From: Candidatus Cacconaster merdequi | Lineage (GTDB): Bacteria; Bacteroidota; Bacteroidia; Bacteroidales; UBA932 | Direction of reading: 5' to 3' | Assembly (NCBI GenBank): GCA_018064345.1 | Contig: JAGHVK010000066.1 | Location: 52,540 to 116,539, forward strand | Length of the DNA: 64,000 bases | In this document: piece after piece, positions 18,641 to 27,545 of the stretch | Numbering within the stretch: the stretch's first letter is position 1 | Layout: each line of letters opens with the position of its first letter | Notes under the pieces: model-generated | Told to the model about the DNA's origin: nothing | The model's input: the letters and a program-made list of their open reading frames with translations, nothing else | Database searches by the model: none | Made by a program: the position numbers and the translations under genes

Positions 18641-20149
18641 TCAATGAGTATCTTTAAGTCCGTTGTCGTCGCGGTCGAAATGTTCTGACCAGAGGTTTAC
18701 GGATTCCATCAGGTCGCCCTTTGCAGCCTGACGTCCGTACTGGTCCACGTCACCGATGTTCTTGACGCCGTGGTTTATGCAGAGAGGTCCGTTGACGCAG
18801 CCGCCCACGCAGGCCATTCCTTCGAAGAAGTTGTACGGGCTCTTTCCTAACTTGAGCAGCATAAGGTTGTTGCGGCACTCTTCGATGCCGTTCATGGCGA
18901 CAGGCTTGATTCCCTCTATGCCGTTTTTCTGAGCTAAGTCCTGAAGTCCGGCCGAGATTCCTCCGCTTCTTGCGAAGATGCGTCCGAAGAAGGATGCGTT
19001 CTCAAGAGGAGTCCCTTCCAGAGTGGTGGTGTCAATCCTGCGGGCATCCACGAAGGCCTGCAACTCTTCGAAAGACATCACGCTGTCAACGGAACTCTCG
19101 GTGCGAGGGTGCTTGATCTCTCCTTTCTTCGCCACGCAAGGGCCTATGAACACTATCTTGCAGTTTGGATCCATCTTCCTGAGCAACAATGAAGTCTCAA
19201 CCATCGGAGAAGGTGAGTGGGAAATCATCGGACGAATCTCAGGGAAGTATTTCTCAACGTATGTCACGAATGCAGGGCAGCAGGAAGTCGTCATCGCTCC
19301 GCCCTTCTCCTTCCACTCCATCGCCTCGTGGTAGAGTGTGATGTCGGCTCCGAGCGCCGCCTCGAACACTGAATGGAATCCGAGCATCTTTATGGCTGTA
19401 ACAAGCTGCTCCACACTTGAATAGCGGCACTGACTCACTATGGAAGGAGCCACCACTGCATAGACCTTGTACTTCGTGTTGTTTTCAGAACCTTTGATAA
19501 GATTCACTATATCAACTACATAACTCTTGTCTACGAGGGCTCCGAAAGGGCACTGCGTGATGCACGCTCCGCAGGAGATGCATTTGTCGTTGTCAATCTT
19601 GGCCTTCTTCTCGGAATTCATCGAGATGGCCTTCACCTTGCAGCTGACAATGCAGGGACGGTGCTGTGCTATTATCGCCCCGTAAGGGCAGGCTTTGGCA
19701 CACTTGCCACATTCGATGCACTTCTCCTTGTCCACGGTTGCGTGGCGGTCAACTATGCTGATTGCTCCGCGCGGGCAGTTCTCGGCACAGGCGTGCGAGA
19801 TGCACCCACGGCAGGCAGGTGAGACATATATCCCTCCGATAGGACACTCGTCACAGGCTATGTCAATCACTTCCACTACGTTGGGATTGCTTTTGTCGCC
19901 TCCCATAGCCATCTTCACGTTTTCCTGTACGATGGCTCTTTCCTTGTAGATGCAGCACCGCAGTTCGGATTTGGGGCCAGGACTCACCACTTTCGGAATA
20001 TCAAGGTATGCGTTGTCGAGGTTCCCGTCGTAGGCGCGGCGGATTACCTCTTTGAGTACCTTGTATTTGAACAATTGGACGTCTGTATCGAAAACTCTTT
20101 GGCTTTGAAGCATCTGTTTGGAGATTTTTTGAGATAATACGGACTGCAA
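18641..20149 (-). CDS. Monomeric [FeFe] hydrogenase with multiple 4Fe-4S motifs, group-B-like
   Basis: Ferredoxin motifs CIECGKCAKACPYGAI and CISCGACITQCPFGAL; H-cluster motifs TSCCPAF, IGPCVAKKGE, EGMACVGGCVNGP. Confidence 0.88.
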   Translation of the reverse strand: MQSVLSQKISKQMLQSQRVFDTDVQLFKYKVLKEVIRRAYDGNLDNAYLDIPKVVSPGPKSELRCCIYKERAIVQENVKMAMGGDKSNPNVVEVIDIACDECPIGGIYVSPACRGCISHACAENCPRGAISIVDRHATVDKEKCIECGKCAKACPYGAIIAQHRPCIVSCKVKAISMNSEKKAKIDNDKCISCGACITQCPFGALVDKSYVVDIVNLIKGSENNTKYKVYAVVAPSIVSQCRYSSVEQLVTAIKMLGFHSVFEAALGADITLYHEAMEWKEKGGAMTTSCCPAFVTYVEKYFPEIRPMISHSPSPMVETSLLLRKMDPNCKIVFIGPCVAKKGEIKHPRTESSVDSVMSFEELQAFVDARRIDTTTLEGTPLENASFFGRIFARSGGISAGLQDLAQKNGIEGIKPVAMNGIEECRNNLMLLKLGKSPYNFFEGMACVGGCVNGPLCINHGVKNIGDVDQYGRQAAKGDLMESVNLWSEHFDRDDNGLKDTH

Positions 20150-20186
20150 AGATAGGAAAACTTGCTAACTTTGCAGAAAAAACGGA

Positions 20187-20819
20187 ATGCCTTGCATTAT
20201 TTTCGATTTTGATGGAACTCTCGCTGATACCGAGAAAGGAATAACTGAAACTTTTCAAAGGACCCTGGAAAATATGGGCCGGGAAAGAGTGGATGTGGCC
20301 AGGATTAAGGGCGTGATAGGGCTTCCCCTGAAGCAGAACTTCACGGACGGGGCGGATATGGCGGATGAGGATGCTGATCGGGCCGTGGTGATATACCGTG
20401 AGCTCTTTATGGATATAGCCTTGCAGACAGTTACTCTCTTCCCAGGTGTGAAGGAGGCTCTGAAAGCACTGTCGGACAGGAAAATACCTATGGCAATAGC
20501 CTCTTCCAGGGGAGAAGGGTCGCTAAGGGAACTCTCACATTTCCTCGGCATTTCTGAATATATCCCTGACAACCATATATTCGGAGTGGAGTCAGTCGCA
20601 CGTCCGAAACCGGCTCCGGATATGGTCTATGCCATCCTTGCGAGACTAGGTGCAAAGCCGGAGGAGACACTCGTGATAGGGGACACTACATTTGACATTG
20701 AGATGGGTCGTGCCGCAGGTGCTCATACCTGCGGTGTCACATATGGCAACCAGCCGGCCTCCAGACTGAAGACGGCTCTTCCTGACTACCTTGTGGATGA
20801 CCTTCGCAGACTGATATAG
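20187..20819 (+). CDS. HAD hydrolase, phosphoglycolate phosphatase-like
   Basis: IIFDFDGTLADTEKGI, AIASSRGEG, KPAPDMV, VIGDTTFDIEMGRAAGA. Confidence 0.9.
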   Translation: MPCIIFDFDGTLADTEKGITETFQRTLENMGRERVDVARIKGVIGLPLKQNFTDGADMADEDADRAVVIYRELFMDIALQTVTLFPGVKEALKALSDRKIPMAIASSRGEGSLRELSHFLGISEYIPDNHIFGVESVARPKPAPDMVYAILARLGAKPEETLVIGDTTFDIEMGRAAGAHTCGVTYGNQPASRLKTALPDYLVDDLRRLI

Positions 20820-20867
20820 CAGGCTCTTTACTGTGCCCGATTGCCAAGAACCGTTGCAGGACAGGTT

Positions 20868-21746
20868 CTATAATTCAAACCTTGATTTTTCCGGAAACAG
20901 TTTGTCGAAACAGTGGAGCAGTGTGCCTCGGAAAGCTTCGAACTTTTCGGTGGACATTTCTACATCGTTGATACAGACAATCTTCCTGTCAGGAGCATTC
21001 AGGAATCTTTCAATCTTTTCGGGAGTTGCCACAGAAAGGGAAAAATGTTTCCTGCTGATTCTCCTTGATATGGCGTGCCCGCAATGGAAACTGTAGTTCA
21101 GGAACAGGTGCTGATTCAGATTGCAAGGCCTGCGGAGAGGTGAAATGCTTGCATCTATTTCGTTTGCAGCTATTTCAGATAATTTGTAACAATCTTGTTT
21201 CAGCATCGGGGTGCAGATATGCTGCGGTCTGATAAAGAATATGGAAGGTTTCAGCCCGGCTGCCTTGCGGGCAATCCTGTCGGATTGCCGCACCTGCTTT
21301 TTGAAAAGACTCCCCGCAATGATATGGCGGGAGAATCCAGTGGTCAATCTGCCGTCAGAATAAAAGTCATCTTCCGAACAAGGCATCACAGGAAAGATGT
21401 CATCGTTAAAATAGACATATCTGTCATCGAGCCCCGGAATCCTGTGCAGGAACATCTCTATTGCGGCACTGTTGAATACCGGAAGATACTTTTGAGGTAT
21501 GATATCCTGATGGAGAACCACTTTCAGATGGTTGCGGTCGGCCCATTGCGGAACCTGGCTTTCTCGGGCAACGACAAGATATACGTTCCGGACGAAAGGC
21601 ATATTCTTCTCTATCCCGCGCAGCAGGTATTTCAAGGTTCCCCAGTCACGGAACCGTTTCGCAAGAATCGGCTTCCCGGTTGTATTATGGTAATCTTGTT
21701 GCCACAGAGGGTCTTGCCCATCTACAAATGTAATTACAGCATCCAT
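20868..21746 (-). CDS. Stealth-family hexose-1-phosphate transferase-like protein
   Basis: MDAVITFVDGQDPLW (CR1-like), RDWGTLKYLLRGIEKNMPFVRNVYLVV...VVLHQDIIP, YVYFNDDIF. Confidence 0.82.
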   Translation of the reverse strand: MDAVITFVDGQDPLWQQDYHNTTGKPILAKRFRDWGTLKYLLRGIEKNMPFVRNVYLVVARESQVPQWADRNHLKVVLHQDIIPQKYLPVFNSAAIEMFLHRIPGLDDRYVYFNDDIFPVMPCSEDDFYSDGRLTTGFSRHIIAGSLFKKQVRQSDRIARKAAGLKPSIFFIRPQHICTPMLKQDCYKLSEIAANEIDASISPLRRPCNLNQHLFLNYSFHCGHAISRRISRKHFSLSVATPEKIERFLNAPDRKIVCINDVEMSTEKFEAFRGTLLHCFDKLFPEKSRFEL

Positions 21747-21768
21747 AATGACAGAGTCTGAGAGAAAA

Positions 21769-22374
21769 TCATTTCAAGACAGGTTCCAGACCGCTCCTTT
21801 TCATAATGTACCTCGCTGCTCTTCCGAAGACATATCCTGCTGCCAGCCCTATGACCAGTCCGGTCATAACGTCACCGAAGAAGTGCTTGCCTACGAAAAC
21901 GCGGCTCATACCTACCGATACGGCCCACAGGATTATGAGGGCTCCGTAGATTCTGTACCGGCGTCTCCTGTCGCTTCTGAATGCTACCGATGAGCATATT
22001 GCGAAACCGAGGGCATTGGCGGCGTGTGCGGAAAAGAAGCCGTAACGACCTCCTTTGCCTTCAAGTATCACAAGCCCCTTTGAGACCATATCCTTGTCCC
22101 AGCAAGGGCGAAGCCTTTCGAAATAATCTTTTGTAAAGTTTGAAAACTGGTCACATACCAGTATTGTGAGGCCGATTGCGGCAATTGAAATCAGGGCTCT
22201 CTTCCATCCGAGGTTGCGGAAGAGGAACAGGGCGACTATGACGTACAGTACTGCCCAGGTGGCCTCGTGGGAAAGAGCCTGCCATACGAAGTCGCTCATA
22301 TTGCAGTGAGCCGAGTTTATGGCAAGAGTTATATCCTTGTCAATCTGATGGAGCTGTTGGAGGATATCATTCAT
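21769..22374 (-). CDS. PAP2-family phosphatase
   Basis: KDYFERLRPCWDKD, YGFFSAHAANALGFA, GMSRVFVGKHFFGDVMTG. Confidence 0.9.
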   Translation of the reverse strand: MNDILQQLHQIDKDITLAINSAHCNMSDFVWQALSHEATWAVLYVIVALFLFRNLGWKRALISIAAIGLTILVCDQFSNFTKDYFERLRPCWDKDMVSKGLVILEGKGGRYGFFSAHAANALGFAICSSVAFRSDRRRRYRIYGALIILWAVSVGMSRVFVGKHFFGDVMTGLVIGLAAGYVFGRAARYIMKRSGLEPVLK

Positions 22375-22388
22375 AGGACACTGTTATT

Positions 22389-23375
22389 TCAAAGCTGGTT
22401 CTTTTTCCTGAGAGACAGGCGGAAGTATGAAATGACACCGAGGATTATTATCAGTATGGCGTGCAGTTCGTGGCTCAGGGTCGCAAAGAGGATACCTGAG
22501 TCCCACTGTGCCCCATAAAGGCTTGAAAGTGTCAGTGCGACAAGGTAATGATAAGCTCCGATGCCTCCTGGGACAGGTATCACGGATGCAAGGTTTCCGA
22601 CTGCTGAAATGAACAAGGCATCGATGAAAGAGGATTCGCTGAAAACGGGTATCGCTTTCAGTATGAAGAAGGTCATCAAGATGTACATCAGCCAGATGGC
22701 GCAGGTGTAAAGAGCGAAGAGCAGTTTGTTGTCAATCTTCCTGAAACTTGCCAGTCCTTTGCCGAGCCCGGATGTGAATCCGGCGATTTTTCCGAAGAAC
22801 CTGTTCCTTTCCCTGAAATGGAATACTGCCCAGATGAAAATTACAATGAGTGTGATGCCTGCGAGCACGATCCATAGAAGGGAAGTGTCGGCGTCCGATA
22901 CCAACGGATTCCAGATGTTATCCATAAAGAATCCTCCGAAACGGCTCCAGTTCAGGAACAGCACGCTGACAATCAGCACAGCGATTGCAAGGATATCCCA
23001 GATTCTCTCCATCAGGACCGTTCCGAAAATCTTCTCAAAACTTGCGCGTGGGGAAGATACATAACCGCACCGCACGATTTCTCCGGAACCGGGAAGGACT
23101 ACGTTGGTAAGGTTTCCGACATTGTTCGCGTCCCATACTTCAAGCAGGCGGCAGCCACTGTCCAGTGGCTTGATGAGCGCCTTCCAACGGAACATCCTGA
23201 AAACCAAGGCTCCGATTGAAGCGAGGATATACAGCGCCACATATCCCCATCTCGTTTCAAGGAATCCGTTCCAGAAAGAGTCCCATTCGACGCTGCGGAA
23301 AGCGAAATAGACCAGAACTCCGGCCAGGATGAAGGACAAGGAGTATTTTATTATGCTGTTGGCTGATATCTTCAT
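22389..23375 (-). CDS. Lysylphosphatidylglycerol synthase TM-region / flippase-like (UPF0104) protein
   Basis: Polytopic membrane protein; NVVLPGSGEIVRCGYVSS, VIPVPGGIGAYHYL. Confidence 0.85.
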   Translation of the reverse strand: MKISANSIIKYSLSFILAGVLVYFAFRSVEWDSFWNGFLETRWGYVALYILASIGALVFRMFRWKALIKPLDSGCRLLEVWDANNVGNLTNVVLPGSGEIVRCGYVSSPRASFEKIFGTVLMERIWDILAIAVLIVSVLFLNWSRFGGFFMDNIWNPLVSDADTSLLWIVLAGITLIVIFIWAVFHFRERNRFFGKIAGFTSGLGKGLASFRKIDNKLLFALYTCAIWLMYILMTFFILKAIPVFSESSFIDALFISAVGNLASVIPVPGGIGAYHYLVALTLSSLYGAQWDSGILFATLSHELHAILIIILGVISYFRLSLRKKNQL

Positions 23376-23390
23376 TTCAAGGCAGGTTCC

Positions 23391-24767
23391 TTATCCGTTC
23401 CTTTTCAGTTTTTCGGTGTAGATGTCAATGCGTCGCATCTGTGAAGGTATGGCGATATGCTGAGGACAGGACGATATGCACTGTCCGCATCCTATGCAGT
23501 GATTGGCCTGTCTGATGGTCTCTACGTTGCGGTCAAGGCTTATGAGATAGGCCCTGCGTGCCTTGCGGTATTGTTCGGACTGTGTATCTTCATTGATGAA
23601 GCCTTCGTTGAGGCATTTGTTGTAGTGGGCGAACACTGCCGGGATGTTGATTCCGTAAGGGCAAGGCATACAGTACTGGCAGGCCGTGCAAGGTATCAGC
23701 GGATATTTGACATATTCCTGCGCTATGTCCTCAAGGATTGCAAGTTCCTCTTCATTGAGAGGTTTGAGAGGGGAATATGTCGATACATTGTCCACCAGAT
23801 TCTCCATATAGGTCATTCCGCTCAGGACACACATCACTCCCGGGTGGGTTCCGCAGAAACGGAAAGCCCACGAAGCGATGCTCTTCTGAGGTTCCCTGGT
23901 GAGGAGCTGTTCTGCGAAGTGGTCGTTGATATGTGCGAGGGCTCCACCGAGAAGAGGTTCCATTATCACCACAGGAATGCCTCTCTTTGCCAGTTCGTTG
24001 TACATATATTCGGCATTGACCTCCTCTTCGTCGCGGGTATGGGCGTTCTTCCAGTCGATGTAGTTCATCTGTATCTGCACGAAGTCCCAGATGTATTTTC
24101 CCTGATCGTGAAGGCTGAGCATATAGTCGAACACTCTCACGTCACCGTGGAACGACCATCCGAGATTGCGGATGTGGCCCGCCTTGCGCTCCTCCACGAG
24201 GAAGTCGAGCACTCCGTTGTCGAAGAATCTCTCTTTCAGCTTGGCCATAGGGTCATCACCGCCGCCGATTGAGTGAAGCAGGTAATAATCGATATAGTCC
24301 ACCTGAAGATTCTCGAAAGATGCATAATACATTTTCAGGGACCTTTCCCTGGTCGGTTCGCCTCTCTGGGTTGAAAGCTTGGTGGCAATGGTGAAAGATT
24401 CACGAGGATGGCGTTTGAGGGCTAAACCTGTAGCCGCCTCGGACTTGCCCTGAAGATATATCGGGGCTGTGTCGAAGTAGGTGACGCCGTGTTCGATGGC
24501 ATAGTCCACCATTGCGTTCACGGCTTCCTGGTCTATCTCCTTCTGGCCGTTTTCGTCAGGAGGGAAGGTCGGCCATCGCATACATCCGTATCCGAGAATC
24601 GCAATGTCCTCACCTTTGTTGTTCTTGCGGAGGGTCATCTCTCCAAGTCCGTCCGTCTGGCTTGAACCGGCCTTGCCTTTGGATGTGCAGGCGGCTACCG
24701 TTGCCGCAGCAGCGGCGATACCGGCTGTCTTCAGAAAATCGCGTCGGGTGATATTGTTGTCTTTCAT
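23391..24767 (-). CDS. Tat-signal aldo/keto reductase with C-terminal 4Fe-4S motifs
   Basis: ITRRDFLKTAGIAAAAATVAAC; AKR barrel GYGCMRWP, YFDTAPIY, YIDYYLLHS; CTACQYCMPCPYGINIP and CIGCGQCISSCPQHI. Confidence 0.92.
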   Translation of the reverse strand: MKDNNITRRDFLKTAGIAAAAATVAACTSKGKAGSSQTDGLGEMTLRKNNKGEDIAILGYGCMRWPTFPPDENGQKEIDQEAVNAMVDYAIEHGVTYFDTAPIYLQGKSEAATGLALKRHPRESFTIATKLSTQRGEPTRERSLKMYYASFENLQVDYIDYYLLHSIGGGDDPMAKLKERFFDNGVLDFLVEERKAGHIRNLGWSFHGDVRVFDYMLSLHDQGKYIWDFVQIQMNYIDWKNAHTRDEEEVNAEYMYNELAKRGIPVVIMEPLLGGALAHINDHFAEQLLTREPQKSIASWAFRFCGTHPGVMCVLSGMTYMENLVDNVSTYSPLKPLNEEELAILEDIAQEYVKYPLIPCTACQYCMPCPYGINIPAVFAHYNKCLNEGFINEDTQSEQYRKARRAYLISLDRNVETIRQANHCIGCGQCISSCPQHIAIPSQMRRIDIYTEKLKRNG

Positions 24768-24778
24768 TGATACTCCTC

Positions 24779-26272
24779 CTATTTTTCTTTGTGGACAAGA
24801 TGTCCTTCAACATATATGGCACTGAAAGGACGGGCAGGACACAGGTTTTCGCAAGCTCCGCATCCTATGCATCTCTCAGCTCTTACGGCAGGCACCTTGA
24901 GGCGGCTGCCTTCAGATACCGGAACCATCTTTATGGCTCCGACAGGGCAGTGGCGGGCACAGTTTCCGCATGCGACACCGTCACGGTTCACTATGCAGTT
25001 GTCCGGAATCACGACTGCGTGTCCAATCTGTATCGATGATTTCTCCTCTCTTGACACTCTCTTTATGGCTCCGGCAGGGCAGACTTCAGAGCATCTCGTA
25101 CATTCCGGACGGCAATAGCCTCTTTCGTACGACATCTCCGGCTGCATGAAGGTCTCCAGCTTTGTGGATGGACGCAGAACCTTGTTCGGGCACTCTGCCA
25201 CACACAGCTGGCAGGCGGTGCAGTGTTGCGAGAAATTTCTCAGACTCTGACTTCCGGCAGGCTTGAGAGGAGTTTCCCTGTCCGGGACTTTCTTGTCCTC
25301 AATCACAGCGAGACCTCCGTCAACGTGTTCTTCCTGAGCCTTCAGCGTAGCTGCCGTGAGTGCCGCTGCGCCGGCGAGGATGAAGTTGCGACGGCCTTTG
25401 TCCGTTCCGGAGCTCTCTGCCGATGACTGTTTTTTCTCTTTGCAGCTCTTGCAGCGCAATTTATATTTTATCGCTCCTGATTTACAGTTTTCGATGCAGT
25501 CCATACATACCACGCAACGGCTGTAGTCTATCTTGTGGTTTGCTGTGTCGATGCAGGATGCCTTGCATCTCTTTCCGCATACTCCGCAGTTCACGCATTT
25601 GTCCGTGTCAATTACAGGTGCGAATATCGAGCAGCGGCTTAGCGTACCAAGCACTGTTCCGACCGGGCAGATGTTGTTGCACCAGGATCTGCCTCCTTTC
25701 CAGGCGAAGATGACAATCACCACGAATGTGACTGCCGCCACTATGAAGGCAGGGATGCTCTTGATATACACGTCAGTAGAGTAGAAGCTGTAGCTGTCGA
25801 GCCTTTCGGCTATGAAGACGAGAAGATTGTTTCCCCATCCGTACAGGGGTGCGAAAAGGTTGGAGGCTATCCTTCCGTATGCGCTGTATGGGGCTATGAG
25901 TATAGCTATGGAGTTGAGTCCGAAAACGAGGAGTGCCACGAAGATGACAAGCACACCGTAACGGAGCCATTTTCTCTCTTTGGTGAAAGAGAAACGGTTT
26001 TTCTTTCCTTTCCTCCGGCTGCTTATCCGGTTGACGATGTCCTGGAAGATTCCAAGAGGACAGATAACCGAACAATAGACCCTTCCGAAGACAACTGTTA
26101 TGATGGCGAGGATTGCCACCACGGCAAAGTTAAGTGCCAGTACGGCAGGGAGTGCCTGGATTTTTGCCATCCATCCGAACCAGATGTGGAGCGTGCCGGT
26201 GAAATCGAGGAAAAGCAGAGTAGTCAGAGCAAAGAAAATTGCCGAGAGAACAATACGAATTTTACGAAGCAT
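24779..26272 (-). CDS. NapH/NosR-like membrane polyferredoxin (4Fe-4S protein)
   Basis: N-terminal TM helices, VYCSVICPLGIFQDI, CVNCGVCGKRCKASC, many CxxCxxCxxxC motifs. Confidence 0.9.
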   Translation of the reverse strand: MLRKIRIVLSAIFFALTTLLFLDFTGTLHIWFGWMAKIQALPAVLALNFAVVAILAIITVVFGRVYCSVICPLGIFQDIVNRISSRRKGKKNRFSFTKERKWLRYGVLVIFVALLVFGLNSIAILIAPYSAYGRIASNLFAPLYGWGNNLLVFIAERLDSYSFYSTDVYIKSIPAFIVAAVTFVVIVIFAWKGGRSWCNNICPVGTVLGTLSRCSIFAPVIDTDKCVNCGVCGKRCKASCIDTANHKIDYSRCVVCMDCIENCKSGAIKYKLRCKSCKEKKQSSAESSGTDKGRRNFILAGAAALTAATLKAQEEHVDGGLAVIEDKKVPDRETPLKPAGSQSLRNFSQHCTACQLCVAECPNKVLRPSTKLETFMQPEMSYERGYCRPECTRCSEVCPAGAIKRVSREEKSSIQIGHAVVIPDNCIVNRDGVACGNCARHCPVGAIKMVPVSEGSRLKVPAVRAERCIGCGACENLCPARPFSAIYVEGHLVHKEK

Positions 26273-26316
26273 TGTCGAAACTAATTAACAAGCGCAAAAA
26301 TAATAAGAAAATGCCG

Positions 26317-27237
26317 TTATTTCAATATTGGAAAATCCACTGAAAGCCCGGCTCTCAATCTTGTAAAAGGATAATCCTGCAGGCCATATTGAGCGGCCAC
26401 AAAAGGGCTGAATCTTCCGAAATGAAGGTCGAGCCGGCACTTGAGGACCTTGGGACAGTCTCCGGCTTCCGGCTTCCGGGCATTATCCAACCGTCCCCAA
26501 CCGCAGTATCTGCCATATTCTGCTGAGAATGTCAGCAACCCGAGGGAGTATGACATTTTTGCAGCCAGCATCCAGGCGTCATTCTGCCGTCCCCGGTCGA
26601 TCTGCCAGCATACGAAACCGAAAGCTCCGCTGACCCTGATGTTACCGGCAGTGCCGAGGGCAAATGTCTTGCCTGCAGATATGTCGAAAAAATAGCCGGG
26701 TGCATCATAATGCCTTGCCTTTTCATAATCATCTCCGGTCGCAGTCAGCAGCGCAGCGCGCAATGCAACGGAAGGCCTGCGTCCGGTTTCGGTCAGTATC
26801 AGCAAGTCCGTGCTTATGTAGATGCTTCCCGAATCGTTGTCCTTGAGAGGATATTCCGGTGAGACCCTGCGTGCTGCACGAGCCTCCGGGGAGTCATTGT
26901 AGAATTCGTGCATCTCTCCCCAGATGGACAGATTGGCCCTCGGGGTCCACAGGGGAAAATTCACCTTGAAAGTCGGAGCAACCGTGAAATCCTTCGCATC
27001 TTTCCCGCCGATAGTGCCGATTGCATCATCGACTCCTGCTTCAACGCGGAGCTTGTCGCTCACTTCCCCTCCCAGAATGTCAGGGACGGGGAATGCAAAC
27101 GGGCCGAAATATGCAGGCGATATCATCGTCACAGCGTATGATGACGGTTCTACCGGTACTTGAGCCCTGCAGAGGCCCGGCGAAAACATCAAGACAAGAA
27201 AAAGGGAAATAAAGGAAACAGATCTGCTTGTTGCCAT
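26317..27237 (-). CDS. Hypothetical secreted/outer-membrane protein
   Basis: Signal peptide; aromatic/Gly beta-barrel-like pattern. Confidence 0.6.
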   Translation of the reverse strand: MATSRSVSFISLFLVLMFSPGLCRAQVPVEPSSYAVTMISPAYFGPFAFPVPDILGGEVSDKLRVEAGVDDAIGTIGGKDAKDFTVAPTFKVNFPLWTPRANLSIWGEMHEFYNDSPEARAARRVSPEYPLKDNDSGSIYISTDLLILTETGRRPSVALRAALLTATGDDYEKARHYDAPGYFFDISAGKTFALGTAGNIRVSGAFGFVCWQIDRGRQNDAWMLAAKMSYSLGLLTFSAEYGRYCGWGRLDNARKPEAGDCPKVLKCRLDLHFGRFSPFVAAQYGLQDYPFTRLRAGLSVDFPILK

Positions 27238-27355
27238 ACCGTCTGACGGACCGGATAATTACTGGACATCTTCCAATCCGTGGCAAAAATACTGAAATTA
27301 ATCATTCCATAAACAGATTCTCATCCGAAACATTTCAAAACAGGCAAATTATTCA

Positions 27356-27363
27356 TACCTTTG
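27356..27363 (+). promoter_or_regulatory. Bacteroidota-type -7 element of second tRNA-Leu promoter
   Basis: TTCATACCTTTGC, the same 13 nt as upstream of the first tRNA-Leu. Confidence 0.7.
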
Positions 27364-27371
27364 CGCAGACC

Positions 27372-27457
27372 GCTCAGGTGGTGGAATAGGTAGACACGCG
27401 GGACTTAAAATCCCGTGGGCCGAAAGGTCCGTACGGGTTCGATTCCCGTCCCGAGCA
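27372..27457 (+). tRNA. tRNA-Leu (anticodon TAA)
   Basis: Anticodon arm CGGGA-CTTAAAA-TCCCG, T arm ACGGG-TTCGATT-CCCGT, acceptor GCTCAGG/CCCGAGC with an A-C mismatch at pair 5. Confidence 0.92.
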
Positions 27458-27494
27458 CAAATCAAGCCTTGCAGGTCGCTGCTGGCAGACGTGT

Positions 27495-27518
27495 ACGGGA
27501 GGCCTGGTGGACTCCCGT
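27495..27518 (+). terminator. Hairpin downstream of tRNA-Leu(TAA), possible terminator
   Basis: ACGGGAG...CTCCCGT perfect 7-bp stem, short T-run only. Confidence 0.45.
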
Positions 27519-27545
27519 TTCTCACAAATGAAAAGAGTATTCGAT

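Noticed and set aside
26300-26317. Possible extra motif copy (TTATTTCAATATTGGAAAATCC) at the end of the 26317 gene
   Set aside because: Too few matching positions, and explained by a beta-barrel C-terminus FPILK*.
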